64,000 nt of DNA, taken from positions 1 through 64,000 of the forward strand of contig NZ_BJKK01000018.1 of assembly GCF_006538325.1 (NCBI RefSeq). Reading direction: 5' to 3'. The notes under the pieces are model-generated. The model made no database searches. It saw only the letters and a list, made by a program, of their open reading frames with translations, and was not told where the DNA came from. Both the position numbers and the translations under genes were made by a program. Positions 47,314 to 56,150 of the stretch are shown here, piece after piece. Positions within the stretch are counted from its first letter, which is position 1. Each line of letters begins with the position of its first letter. The DNA comes from Alteromonas sp. KUL42. GTDB taxonomy: Bacteria > Pseudomonadota > Gammaproteobacteria > Enterobacterales > Alteromonadaceae.

Positions 47314-47670
47314 ATGAAGCTGCAACACTTATTAGTTATTTTAGGCATTACGCTCACATCAACAGCTTGTTCAAACTGGATTTACAGAATTGATGTACCC
47401 CAAGGCAACTTTCTCGACGAACGCGATGTTGAGAAACTTCGCGTTGGAATGACCAAAGAACAGGTTATCTATGTTCTGGGAAACCCTGTTGTACAAGACT
47501 CTTTTGACGACGATACATGGTACTACGTTTATGATATGAAGCGCGGTATGGCAAAACGCGGCGAAGACTTTCAAAAACAAATGATCATTAACTTTGTGGA
47601 CGATAAAGTGGCAACAGTCACAGGTGACTTTGAGCTTTCTGAAGATTTCAACACACCACTTGATAATTAG
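47314..47670 (+). CDS. bamE: Outer-membrane assembly lipoprotein BamE
   Basis: Small lipoprotein of the BAM complex that inserts beta-barrel proteins. It has 118 residues, with a type II signal (LLVILGITLTSTAC, lipid Cys 19). The SmpA/BamE domain shows IDVPQGNFL, VEKLRVGMTKEQVIYVLGNPVVQDSF, WYYVYDMKRG and the later INFVDDKV. It follows recN as in E. coli. Confidence 0.96.
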   Translation: MKLQHLLVILGITLTSTACSNWIYRIDVPQGNFLDERDVEKLRVGMTKEQVIYVLGNPVVQDSFDDDTWYYVYDMKRGMAKRGEDFQKQMIINFVDDKVATVTGDFELSEDFNTPLDN

Positions 47671-47755
47671 CGGTGTCAAAAGACGTTTAAATACGTTAAC
47701 TCATGTTGACCGTTAACGTTTGCGAAATTTTTTAGTTTAGAACACAGAGGTTTGC

Positions 47756-48412
47756 ATGGAACACAGTTTCTGGCACAGTAAATGGCAGAACAACGAAATA
47801 GGATTTCACGAGCCCAAAGGGAATGCTCTGTTGGTAAAATATGCGGATACGTTGCTAGGCTGTGATAGCGACTTGGCAAGCGAACACCGCATATTCGTCC
47901 CCTTGTGTGGCAAGACAAGAGACATCGGTTGGTTACTGTCAAAGGGGGCTTCAGTAGTAGGTGCGGAATTAAGTGAAACGGCCGTTCAACAACTCTTTGA
48001 AGAATTAGGCGAAACGCCCGAAATTTCATCCACTAGCAAAGGTAAAGTTTACTCAAAGGGTGAATTAACAATATTTGTTGGCGACATTTTCGCACTCACA
48101 GCTCAAGATATTGGCCTAGTGACTGGAGTTTATGACAGAGCTGCATTGGTAGCACTGCCTGACGGACTTCGTGAAAAATATTCTACTCACCTTGTATCTT
48201 TAACCAACAACGCACCTCAACTTGTTATATCGTTTGAATATGACCAGAGTGTGATGACAGGCCCACCTTTTAGTGTTGATGAAAATACTGTTTCGACACT
48301 TTACAGCCAGAATTATCATATAAGCCTGCTAGAGCGCTCTACGCTTGAGGGCGGCTTGAAACGTAAGGTTGCTGCAGACAACCTTGTCTTCCATTTACAA
48401 CCCGCTACTTAG
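47756..48412 (+). CDS. tpm: Thiopurine S-methyltransferase family protein
   Basis: SAM-dependent methyltransferase of 218 residues, the bacterial TPMT family, associated with methylation of selenium/tellurium species and thiopurines. Motifs: FWHSKWQNNEIGFHE at the N-terminus, VPLCGKTRDIGWLLSKGASVVGAELSE (SAM-binding) and GVYDRAALVALP. It stands alone after bamE and is convergent with a DUF445 gene. The true physiological substrate is unknown. Confidence 0.93.
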   Translation: MEHSFWHSKWQNNEIGFHEPKGNALLVKYADTLLGCDSDLASEHRIFVPLCGKTRDIGWLLSKGASVVGAELSETAVQQLFEELGETPEISSTSKGKVYSKGELTIFVGDIFALTAQDIGLVTGVYDRAALVALPDGLREKYSTHLVSLTNNAPQLVISFEYDQSVMTGPPFSVDENTVSTLYSQNYHISLLERSTLEGGLKRKVAADNLVFHLQPAT

Positions 48413-48474
48413 GCAGTATTTGTTTGTCAAATATTTAATATGGGGCTCGAAAAGTTCGCTCAGTGAAGCTAGCA

Positions 48475-49761
48475 TCAGAGTCCTATTAACATTTCAATTC
48501 CAAATAGTAACGCGCCAACTAACCCACCAACAATAGTGCCGTTTATTCTCACTTTTTGAAGATCGCGACCAATATTCAGCTCGATCTGTTGTGCCATTTC
48601 TTTTTCATCCCATCCATTGATTGTATCTCGAATATGTCGGGTCAAAAACTCAGCGAGTTCTGGAGCCATGTACTTCGCAGCTTCACCAATATGTTTATTA
48701 AATGAGTGAGACAGTTCACTATCATTTGCAAGGCTAGTTCCCACCTCTTGTAACAGTGAGGCTACTTTTGTCTCTGCTTTACCTTCTTTTTCCTCTAGCG
48801 ACTGCAACAACCATGCGTGAAAACGTGACCATGACTCATGTAAATAGGCCTTTAATGCAGGATCATTAACAATCTTCTCTCGATAACTATTTACCTTTCT
48901 CTCCATAAGCGGGCTGTGTTCGAGTTCATACAAGAATTCTTGTACCTGTTCATCAAAGGCATGTCTGATAGGATGCGATTCATCATGATAAATATCTTCT
49001 AAGATACTAGACACTGCTTTCACTGCTATCAGTGCCCCTTGCTCGCTCAACCAACTCGATGGAAGTATCTTTTCTATTCTGCTGTATTCGGTTTTTAGCC
49101 AAATGACCAAAGTATCTGCAATATACAGTTGGGTATCTGGCTGAGAAAGTAAACCAGCCAGCTTCCCCAGCAATCTATCAAGGACAACTTGATGTTGACG
49201 CTCTTTTGTCACCGCATTTAATGACGAAGCAATCAACTGTGCTAAATCCAGTTGATTAATTCCTTTTTCAGCAGTTTTCGCAATAAACGCTTTTACAGGC
49301 TTGTCATCTAATACCTTAAGTACACCAGCAAATGTATCGCAAATTAAGCGACTCAGTCTCTGCGCATTGTGCTCAGAGACTAGCCATCGGCCTGCGCCTT
49401 TGGCGGGATCACTTTTTGTAATTAGCTCTGCAATCGCGTCGGGTTGAAAAAATTTATCTTTCACAAACAGTGATAGATTTTGCGCAATCGCAGTTTTATT
49501 TGATGCTACAATGTTTGTATGGGGAATAGGGTATTTTGCCGGTATAGGTTTAAACAGTGCAGTAACCGCAAACCAATCAGCAAGCCCACCGACTAACGCC
49601 GCTTCACTGGCCATTTTGATCAAGCCCAGCCACCATGCATCAATTAGCTCTGGCCACACTTTGGGAAGAAAAGTCGTAGTAATAAAGACACTTGCTGCGA
49701 TGATTAAACATCCTAACGCAAGCCTTTTCGCCTGATTGAGCTGAGAAAACTTATCCTGCAT
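48475..49761 (-). CDS. DUF445 family membrane protein (YjiN-like)
   Basis: 428-residue DUF445 protein. An N-terminal hydrophobic hairpin (LALGCLIIAASVFITTTFLP and WLGLIKMASEAALVGGLADWFAVTALF) includes the family motif GGLADWFAVTALFKP, followed by HTNIVASNKTAIAQNL. A long helical cytoplasmic or periplasmic region ends with a C-terminal hydrophobic segment (TIVGGLVGALLFGIEMLIGL). The molecular function of this family is not established. It is convergent with tpm, 62 bases apart. Confidence 0.88.
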   Translation of the reverse strand: MQDKFSQLNQAKRLALGCLIIAASVFITTTFLPKVWPELIDAWWLGLIKMASEAALVGGLADWFAVTALFKPIPAKYPIPHTNIVASNKTAIAQNLSLFVKDKFFQPDAIAELITKSDPAKGAGRWLVSEHNAQRLSRLICDTFAGVLKVLDDKPVKAFIAKTAEKGINQLDLAQLIASSLNAVTKERQHQVVLDRLLGKLAGLLSQPDTQLYIADTLVIWLKTEYSRIEKILPSSWLSEQGALIAVKAVSSILEDIYHDESHPIRHAFDEQVQEFLYELEHSPLMERKVNSYREKIVNDPALKAYLHESWSRFHAWLLQSLEEKEGKAETKVASLLQEVGTSLANDSELSHSFNKHIGEAAKYMAPELAEFLTRHIRDTINGWDEKEMAQQIELNIGRDLQKVRINGTIVGGLVGALLFGIEMLIGL

Positions 49762-50258
49762 TCAAACTCCGTTTCATAGTAAATGAACTTCTGACAGAGG
49801 TTTAATTCTCAATATGAATACTACCTCAAACGCTTACTTCTCGCGCACTTTTGCTAGCTCTTCTGATAAAAGTATTGTTTTTTAGTAAGCTTACAAAACA
49901 ATGCAATCTACAGACCTAAATTGAAAATACTAGTATTGAGTGCCTGTCCATTGCGTGTGCATTGCGTGTGCGGTCCACATCCATTTAATTCGTGCGTTGC
50001 TCAGTGCATTGGCTGTCTGCACTGTAGAGTATGTGCCTGTCCACAACAATTTGCACTGCAAAGTAAGTGTCTGTCCACAACCATTAAAAAATACAGTTAC
50101 GGGATCAGCAATGCCATGTTCAACATCTTCCCTGTGTTAAATGCAGGCAATTTTAGTCAATATCTTAAATGAGTAGTCACTTTCGTCACTAATTGCTCTT
50201 CTTCGCCTAAAAATTCATTCCAAATAACACGAAATAATTCTAAGCCATTGTTTTAATT
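49762..50258. repeat. Non-coding region with short direct repeats
   Basis: This is part of a 629-base gap without a convincing gene. It holds repeats of GTG(C/T)CTGTCCA: 49940-49950, 50033-50047 and 50067-50081, the last two extended to GTG(C/T)CTGTCCACAAC. A tandem CATTGCGTGTG duplication lies near 49949-49971. A short cysteine-rich frame (49921-50172, TTG start) crosses the area but looks like a by-product of the repeats. Confidence 0.55.
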
Positions 50259-50287
50259 ATCATTAATGAAATGGCACAATTAATGAT
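50259..50287. promoter_or_regulatory. Inverted repeat upstream of the VNG-repeat lipoprotein gene
   Basis: ATCATTAAT (50259-50267) and ATTAATGAT (50279-50287) form a perfect 9-bp dyad with an 11-base spacer, 104 bases upstream of the lipoprotein ATG. It is a candidate operator; no regulator is assigned. Confidence 0.4.
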
Positions 50288-50390
50288 TGCGTTAAAGTAA
50301 CAACTTTATTGTGTCGCTCAGTATGGAAGTCACACTCAATGAGGATTGCGTTGATGACGCCCATAAAAGTAGTTTTAAGGAAATAAAAAT

Positions 50391-51062
50391 ATGAAAAAGT
50401 CTCTTATCGCCGGTGCCGTTTTATTCGTTTCTGCATCCATGTTGTCAGGTTGTGTCATTCATGTTGGTAACGGTAGCGCCATTGATGGAACTGATTTCAG
50501 TTCAATTCTTGGAAATATAGACATTGCAGAAGGTAAGCATGCGGGCGACATTTCTTCGGTAAATGGCAATGTGGAGATAAGTGACCACGCCAGTGCGGAT
50601 GATGTAAGCATAGTTAATGGAAACCTGGAAATGGAAAGCCATGTGACAGTGAATAGTGTCGACATTGTTAATGGCGACATTTCTGCAACCTCTCACTTGA
50701 CGGTACTAGGTGATGTTGAGTCAGTGAATGGCAACATCAACTTACCAGAGCAAAGTAAGGTAGGCGGAAGCGTAGAGACAGTAAATGGCGATATCACCGC
50801 AATAGATACTGTTATTGATAAAGACATTGAAACACTTAACGGCGATATATCACTTCAAGGGTCAACCCATCTTGTTGGTAATATCACTTACCTTAATCGT
50901 GAGAGCTCGTGGGGGAAGATGTCAGATAGTAAGCCAACCTTATTTATTGGTAAGGACGTCGTAGTAGATGGCAATATTTTATTAGAGCGCCCTGTGACTC
51001 TAGAGCTAGAAAACCCGTCATTGAATCAAAAAGTGATTGTAAGCTACGGCGGTGCACAGTAA
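50391..51062 (+). CDS. VNG-repeat lipoprotein, probable beta-solenoid
   Basis: 223-residue lipoprotein of unknown function. A type II signal ends LSGC (lipid Cys 21). From residue 57 to 152 a motif VNG(N/D)hxh recurs six times (VNGN 57, VNGN 75, VNGD 93, VNGN 112, VNGD 131, LNGD 149), spaced 18-19 residues. This is one rung of a right- or left-handed beta-solenoid, as in the DUF4097/polymer-forming type of protein. It probably forms an elongated envelope protein. The ATG follows AAGGA. An inverted repeat lies upstream and an acetyltransferase gene follows 30 bases downstream. Confidence 0.78.
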   Translation: MKKSLIAGAVLFVSASMLSGCVIHVGNGSAIDGTDFSSILGNIDIAEGKHAGDISSVNGNVEISDHASADDVSIVNGNLEMESHVTVNSVDIVNGDISATSHLTVLGDVESVNGNINLPEQSKVGGSVETVNGDITAIDTVIDKDIETLNGDISLQGSTHLVGNITYLNRESSWGKMSDSKPTLFIGKDVVVDGNILLERPVTLELENPSLNQKVIVSYGGAQ

Positions 51063-51092
51063 CTTACCGTGTTTTAGCCACATCTAAACACT

Positions 51093-51668
51093 ATGACAGA
51101 ACTAGAAAAGATGCTGTCGGGGAACCTTTACTTCCCTTCCGACAAACAACTAACGGCATTGCGAAAGCAATGCCGTCAACAGCTTGATATTCTTAATAGC
51201 ACGTGCCAAACACAGCATAAACAGCGCTCTCAGCTATTAAAGCGTTTATTTGGTAGTACAGGTAAGCGACTATATGTTGAATCGAGCTTTAAGTGCGACT
51301 ACGGACAAAACATTCATGTGGGTGAGAGCTTTTACGCCAACTTTAACTGTGTGATCCTTGATGCAGCTAAAGTCACAATTGGTGATAATTGCATGCTTGC
51401 TCCACAAGTGGGAATTTACACGGCAACACACCCTATCGACCCTGTACAACGAGCAACAGGTATAGAGTTTGCAAAACCTATCACCCTTGGCGATAACTGT
51501 TGGGTAGGCGGTATGGCCGTTATCAACCCAGGAGTTACCTTAGGTAACAACGTAGTAGTGGCATCTGGTGCAGTCGTCACCAAGTCATTTCCAGACAATG
51601 TTGTGATTGGCGGTAACCCTGCCAAAATCATCAAGCAGATAGAACCACAACGGGATGTAGAAAACTAA
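51093..51668 (+). CDS. Maltose/galactoside-type O-acetyltransferase
   Basis: 191-residue acetyl-CoA-dependent acetyltransferase of the left-handed beta-helix (Maa/LacA/NodL) family, which acetylates sugars. The N-terminal Mac region includes MLSGNLYFPSDKQL. Hexapeptide repeats follow: NIHVGESFYANFNCVILDAAKVTIGDNCMLAPQVGIYTATHP (catalytic His in THP), then GDNCWVGGMAVINPGVTLGNNVVVASGAVVTKSFPDNVVIGGNPAKII. The acceptor sugar is unknown. Confidence 0.92.
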   Translation: MTELEKMLSGNLYFPSDKQLTALRKQCRQQLDILNSTCQTQHKQRSQLLKRLFGSTGKRLYVESSFKCDYGQNIHVGESFYANFNCVILDAAKVTIGDNCMLAPQVGIYTATHPIDPVQRATGIEFAKPITLGDNCWVGGMAVINPGVTLGNNVVVASGAVVTKSFPDNVVIGGNPAKIIKQIEPQRDVEN

Positions 51669-51848
51669 AAGTACTGCGCGCTGGTAACTATGCCGTACTG
51701 ACCACGCGGCGCTAAGTATGAGGTGATGACGGTACGGTGGTGAAAAGGGTTAACCTCAATATGCACTCACGTTACTTACACTGCCGCCTTGACAAGTATG
51801 AAGCAACGCCAAATAATGTCTAAAAAACGACCAATCTTTGGCAATATA

Positions 51849-52661
51849 ATGAGAATAAAACTGTCCATAGGTATTAGGCGCTTACTAGTAACCCTTTTGT
51901 GTTTTACGCTATGTAACGCTTCGTTAGCGCAAACCCCATCTCAACAACTCGTGTTGCGTATAGGTGTAGAAGATATTAATTACACTCCTGTTATGAACTT
52001 CACAAAGGGGGCAAAAGACGGTCTTCTTCATCATATCGTTAGTGATTTTGCTCAACAAGAAAGCCTGAATCTAGACTTTATTCCCTTACCATTAAGCCGC
52101 TTTCCCTTTTGGTTTGATGAAAATGCTATTGATATAAGGTTGCCTGACAACGCACGATGGAAGCTTAGTGCAACCGACAATATCCATTACAGTGACCCGA
52201 TGATCACGTTGTGCGATACCACGGTTGTTTTAAGTAAAAACAAGCACAGACCTGCCAGTCAATTTTCACGCTTAGGGTTACCAATTGGGTTTACTCCCTC
52301 CAGTAAATGGCGAGAGCAACTTGATGCAGGCAACATTGAAATCGCTCGTGATAGTTCACTTCGCGTACTTACACAAATGCTGGTAAAGGGGTTCATTGAC
52401 GGTATCGATGTAAATATTGCGATTATTCAAAACGAATTAAAAGGCCTCGGCCTTTCACCTGACTTGGTTTCCGTTTCAAGTGAATTATCTGCAAGCCCTG
52501 TTCGCTACCAAATATCAACAAAACACAGTACCGATATACTGGAGCGCTTCAATCGTTACATTGCAGACAATAAGCAGAACTTTGAATTGTGGGCCCGCGA
52601 AAATGATATTGCCATTGCACCCCACTGTGAGCGATTTCAAAGCGATGCCAGTGATAGTTAA
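51849..52661 (+). CDS. Periplasmic solute-binding-like protein
   Basis: 270 residues from this start. A signal peptide (KLSIGIRRLLVTLLCFTLCNASLAQ) precedes a domain resembling amino-acid-type periplasmic binding proteins of the SBP_bac_3 superfamily: LRIGVEDINYTPV, GAKDGLLHHIVSDFAQQESLNLDFIPLPLSRF, LPDNARWK and YSDPM. No permease or ATPase genes are adjacent, so it may be a stand-alone sensor or orphan rather than a transporter component. The frame opens at 51789, but this ATG places the signal peptide correctly. Moderate confidence in family, none in ligand. Confidence 0.72.
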   Translation: MRIKLSIGIRRLLVTLLCFTLCNASLAQTPSQQLVLRIGVEDINYTPVMNFTKGAKDGLLHHIVSDFAQQESLNLDFIPLPLSRFPFWFDENAIDIRLPDNARWKLSATDNIHYSDPMITLCDTTVVLSKNKHRPASQFSRLGLPIGFTPSSKWREQLDAGNIEIARDSSLRVLTQMLVKGFIDGIDVNIAIIQNELKGLGLSPDLVSVSSELSASPVRYQISTKHSTDILERFNRYIADNKQNFELWARENDIAIAPHCERFQSDASDS

Positions 52662-52718
52662 CAACTAATTTGCACACTTCAGGTATGCCTGTCGCGTACA
52701 AAATATCAATGAGCAAAC

Positions 52719-52748
52719 AAAAAAGACGCTTAAAAAAGCGTCTTTTTT
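52719..52748. terminator. Bidirectional terminator between convergent genes
   Basis: AAAAAAGACGCTT (52719-52731), loop AAAA, AAGCGTCTTTTTT (52736-52748). It is a perfect 13-bp stem with T runs on both strands, serving the solute-binding gene and rluB. Confidence 0.9.
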
Positions 52749-52751
52749 ATG

Positions 52752-53651
52752 CTATTTTCTCTTCGTTGAGCGGCCAGCACGAGGCTTATTTAAACCTTGT
52801 TGTTTGCGCACTTTATGCTTTTTAACAGACCGACGCATACGGCTTAAACGGGCGTGATCTAGTTTACCTTGGCGTACATTTACCATTGTTTCTGTTTCAT
52901 CAGGTAATTGAACGTGGCTGCGTAGCGCATTTACTTCACTTAACCCTAACTCTACCCACGCCCCCTGTGGTAAGCGCTTTTGCAGTTCTATTGGACCGTA
53001 CTTGACTCGAATTAGGCGGCTCACTTGTACGCCTTGAGACTCCCACAAGCGTCGAACTTCACGGTTACGCCCTTCTTTAAGAGTAACATTGAACCAGCGG
53101 TTCATGCTTTCCTCTTCAGAATTCAGTGGTGTCGGCGTACCAGAAACCGTAAGAAACTTTGCTTCACCATCTTCTAGCTCTACACCTTTTTTCAAAGTGT
53201 TGATTGTTTTACCTGTAACTTCACCAAATACACGAACCGCATATTCGCGTTCTACTTCACATTTAGGGTGCATCAAGCGGTTCGCTAGCTCACCATCGTT
53301 GGTGAATAATAGCAAGCCACTGGTATTCATATCCAGTCGACCTACGGTGATCCACCTGCCTAGTCGAATAGCGGGAAGGCGATCAAAGACGGTATCTCGA
53401 CCTTCCGGATCGTGCCTGCTACACAATTCACCTTCTGGCTTATTGTACATTAATACTCGACAAACTGGCTGTTCTGCTTGTCGAGAAAGCAAATGACCAT
53501 CTACGCGTATTTGTGCACTACTATCAACTCTGTCGCCTAATGTAGCAACGGTACCATTTACTGATACGCGCCCTTCATCAATCCAACGCTCCATTTCTCG
53601 TCGCGAGCCTAGCCCTTGATTAGCTAGTACTTTTTGCAACTTTTCAGTCAT
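52752..53651 (-). CDS. rluB: 23S rRNA pseudouridine 2605 synthase
   Basis: Modifies U2605 (E. coli numbering) of 23S rRNA. An N-terminal S4 domain ([30 protein letters not shown]) precedes the RsuA/RluB catalytic domain with [18 protein letters not shown] (catalytic Asp) and [13 protein letters not shown]. The basic C-terminal tail ([10 protein letters not shown]...STKRK) is typical of RluB. The frame opens four codons earlier at a GTG, but MTEKLQKVL aligns with the family start. It is the last of a minus-strand cluster with scpB, scpA, yciO and rnm. Confidence 0.95.
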   Translation of the reverse strand: MTEKLQKVLANQGLGSRREMERWIDEGRVSVNGTVATLGDRVDSSAQIRVDGHLLSRQAEQPVCRVLMYNKPEGELCSRHDPEGRDTVFDRLPAIRLGRWITVGRLDMNTSGLLLFTNDGELANRLMHPKCEVEREYAVRVFGEVTGKTINTLKKGVELEDGEAKFLTVSGTPTPLNSEEESMNRWFNVTLKEGRNREVRRLWESQGVQVSRLIRVKYGPIELQKRLPQGAWVELGLSEVNALRSHVQLPDETETMVNVRQGKLDHARLSRMRRSVKKHKVRKQQGLNKPRAGRSTKRK

Positions 53652-53693
53652 GGGATTCTTCACTCTTATATTGCTTGTTTACGGTCGCACGGT

Positions 53694-54287
53694 CTATTCT
53701 GACGGTGCCTCATTTAACACCTTAAGCGGCGAGTCGGCTTCAATGCTTTCCGCCATTTTTTCAAACGCATCACTATTGGGTAAGTCGCCCAATGATGTCA
53801 TAGAAAAGTAGTCTAAAAAGCTTTTGGTTGTAGCATAAAGGGCGGGACGTCCCGGCACTTCTTTGTGGCCAACAACTTTAATCCAATCTCGTTCTGTGAG
53901 TGTCTTTATTATATTGCTGCTGACTGCCACACCGCGAACTTGCTCAATTTCACCGCGAGTAATGGGTTGTCGGTATGCAATAAGTGCCAAGGTTTCTAAC
54001 ATTGCTCTTGAATATCTTGGCGCATTTTCTTGCCACAATTTACTGAGCCACGGGCTCAGTGCATCCAATGATTGGAAGCGAAAACCACTTGCTACCTCAA
54101 TGAGTTGAATACCTCTTGGTTGGTAATCTAACTTTAATTCGTTGATTACCTTGCTCAAGGTTTTGTCTGCCACAGTGAACTCATTTAAAACAGTCTCTTT
54201 AAGTTGCTGTTTTGAAATAGGTTTATCGGCAACAAAAATAGCTGCTTCAACTAACTGTTTAAGCTGTAACGTGTTAATTTTCTTCAT
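53694..54287 (-). CDS. scpB: Segregation and condensation protein B
   Basis: Winged-helix partner of ScpA in an SMC-type condensin, acting on chromosome organisation. It has 197 residues. Family features: LVEAAIFVADKPISKQQL, YQPRGIQLIEVASGFRFQS, MLETLALIAYRQPITRGEIEQVRGV, and VPGRPALYATTKSFLDYF. It overlaps the end of scpA by 14 bases. No smc gene is in the window. Confidence 0.95.
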   Translation of the reverse strand: MKKINTLQLKQLVEAAIFVADKPISKQQLKETVLNEFTVADKTLSKVINELKLDYQPRGIQLIEVASGFRFQSLDALSPWLSKLWQENAPRYSRAMLETLALIAYRQPITRGEIEQVRGVAVSSNIIKTLTERDWIKVVGHKEVPGRPALYATTKSFLDYFSMTSLGDLPNSDAFEKMAESIEADSPLKVLNEAPSE

Positions 54288-55209
54288 GTGAACCTAATTT
54301 TACATGAATTTTAGCGTAAGGGCCTGCCTGAATGCATAAAATTAGCTGTTCTTTCACCAATTCCAGTATGGCAAGAAAGCATACAACAACGCCCGCTTTG
54401 CCTTCTTCTACCGTAAATAACTGTTCTAACGGCGTATATTGAGTATTGTTCAACACTGACAAAATCATCGACATGCGCTCTCTTGTACTAAGCGCTTCTC
54501 GTGCGATGGTGTGATGCTCAAATGCTTGGGCCCGTTTCATCGCAGCACTAAAAGCGAGGACAATTTCAGCTAACGTTACGTCAGGTTCAACACGGATAGG
54601 CGCAACGCTGTCACTGGTTTCAACTTGCGGCTTAAAAATATCCCTTTCTAAGCGAGGTTGAAGATCTAAATCTTCCGCGGCTTGTTTTACAAGTTCATAT
54701 TCTTTTAAACGCCTGATGAGCTCGGCCCGCGGATCTAATTCTTCATCAGTGTCATCACTGCGCTTTGGGAGTAGTAATCGCGATTTTATTTCGGCCAAAA
54801 TCGCCGCCATCAAAAGATATTCAGCGGCTAATTCCAATTTAAGCGACATCATTGCATCGACATATTCCATATACTGCTTGGTAACATCAGCAATGGGCAA
54901 GGTAGTGATATCAAACTTTTGCTTTCGTATGAGATAAAGCAATAAATCTAACGGCCCTTCAAAAGTTTCGAGAATAACTTCTAAGGCATCGGGTGGAATG
55001 AACAAGTCTTCAGGCTTTTCAATGAGAGCTTCGCCATTAATAAACGCCAGTGGCAAAGGTTGCTGCACAGGGCTGCTCTGTGCTTGCTGCTGCACACGAT
55101 TAAGTGCTGCCGAGCCTGACGACTTATTGTGATCAGTTGACTTAGCCGACTCAGTCGAATGACCGTCGTTGTTGCTCTTTTCAGGCGTCAAGGCCGCATC
55201 ACTACTCAA
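54274..55209 (-). CDS. scpA: Segregation and condensation protein A
   Basis: Kleisin subunit of the SMC-ScpAB complex. It has 311 residues. The family core begins near residue 80 (VILETFEGPLDLLLYLIRKQKFDI) and ends with the winged helix (VVCFLAILELVKEQLI). The first 75 or so residues are Ser/Gln/Asn-rich and not conserved. The only start giving this extension is a TTG (55209-55207), so the true start may lie downstream at another non-ATG codon. It overlaps scpB. Confidence 0.92.
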   Translation of the reverse strand: MSSDAALTPEKSNNDGHSTESAKSTDHNKSSGSAALNRVQQQAQSSPVQQPLPLAFINGEALIEKPEDLFIPPDALEVILETFEGPLDLLLYLIRKQKFDITTLPIADVTKQYMEYVDAMMSLKLELAAEYLLMAAILAEIKSRLLLPKRSDDTDEELDPRAELIRRLKEYELVKQAAEDLDLQPRLERDIFKPQVETSDSVAPIRVEPDVTLAEIVLAFSAAMKRAQAFEHHTIAREALSTRERMSMILSVLNNTQYTPLEQLFTVEEGKAGVVVCFLAILELVKEQLILCIQAGPYAKIHVKLGSHEEN

Positions 55210-55223
55210 AAACTAGCCCTTAA

Positions 55224-55844
55224 TTATTCAAACGGGCTAGGGTCGCCAGTACCATGGCGCACGATAACAGGAGTATCTTCAGACAAATCAATTACTGTTG
55301 TTGGTTGCTCGCCGATGTAGCCACCGTGAATAATCAGCCCAACTTGCTTCTCAAGATTATCGCGAATAATATCTGGGTCTGATTCGGCCATCGTATTACC
55401 CGGTAAAATCAGTGAAGTAGACATCAAAGGCTCGCCTAATTCTTCAAGTAGAGCCAGAGCAATTGCATTGTCGGGGACGCGAATACCAATAGTTTTACGC
55501 TTAGGATTTTGTAAACGCTTAGGCACTTCACGGGTTGCCTTAAGTATAAAGGTGTAGCTCCCTGGCGTGTTGTTCTTAATTTGCCTAAAAGCGGTATTGT
55601 CGACTTTTGCATAAATCGATAGTTCAGACATGTCTCTACACATTAATGTGAAATTGTGATCTTTATCTATCTGTCTAATTCTACAAAGCTGCTCTAACGC
55701 TTTTTTATCTTCCATCTGACAACCAATGGCGTAGCCGGAATCGGTAGGATAAACAATAACTGCACCCTCGCGAATTAATTCACACGCTTGGCTAATTAAT
55801 CGCTTTTGCGGGTTATCTGGATGTATATAAAAAAATTGGCTCAT
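55224..55844 (-). CDS. yciO: YciO family protein (Sua5/YrdC fold)
   Basis: 206-residue YrdC-fold protein, related to the threonylcarbamoyl-AMP synthase TsaC but of the YciO branch. It is nearly collinear with E. coli YciO: MSQFFYIHPDNPQKRLI, VIVYPTDSGYAIGC, HNFTLMCRDMSELS, NNTPGSYTFILKAT, KRKTIGIRVPDN, and GGYIGEQPTTVIDLSEDTPVIVR. YciO members bind nucleotide and RNA; a role in tRNA modification in vivo is uncertain. It lies in the rnm-yciO-scpAB-rluB cluster. Confidence 0.92.
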   Translation of the reverse strand: MSQFFYIHPDNPQKRLISQACELIREGAVIVYPTDSGYAIGCQMEDKKALEQLCRIRQIDKDHNFTLMCRDMSELSIYAKVDNTAFRQIKNNTPGSYTFILKATREVPKRLQNPKRKTIGIRVPDNAIALALLEELGEPLMSTSLILPGNTMAESDPDIIRDNLEKQVGLIIHGGYIGEQPTTVIDLSEDTPVIVRHGTGDPSPFE

Positions 55845-56016
55845 GATATTTCTCTAATCTGAAAAGTGCTCTTTCAGCGATAGTTCTACTGTGCCTGTTC
55901 TTCGTATTATTGTCCATTTAAGCATAATACGAAAAGGCATTGTACGAATAGAAATAGTCCGAATAGGCGGCCACCTAGGTTTCAGGCAAATAACGCTATG
56001 TGCGGCCAGTGTACCC
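55845..56016. other. Intergenic region upstream of yciO
   Basis: No gene is seen. The yciO promoter should lie here on the minus strand. A weak repeat of CGAATAG occurs near 55944-55964. The 13-bp tandem array follows at 56017. Confidence 0.35.
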
Positions 56017-56068
56017 AACTCGTGTGCCTAACTCGCGTGAATAGCTCTTGTGCCTAGCTCTTGTATGT
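56017..56068. repeat. Four-unit 13-bp tandem repeat
   Basis: Consecutive units AACTCGTGTGCCT, AACTCGCGTGAAT, AGCTCTTGTGCCT and AGCTCTTGTATGT start at 56017, 56030, 56043 and 56056, in exact 13-bp phase. Position-wise conservation is strong in the first half (A(A/G)CTC). They lie in the 306-base gap between yciO and rnm. Confidence 0.75.
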
Positions 56069-56150
56069 GCCGCTTGTAAAAATCTATTGCGCAAGTCTCT
56101 TATAAACGCCTTAGTTTACAAACAAGTAAAGTGACAATACTCTACCTACT

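Noticed and set aside
49921-50172. Cysteine-rich 83-residue frame
   Set aside because: TTG start without a ribosome site, composition driven by the local GTGTCTGTCC-type repeats, and an overlapping second frame of similar quality. It is not supportable as a gene.
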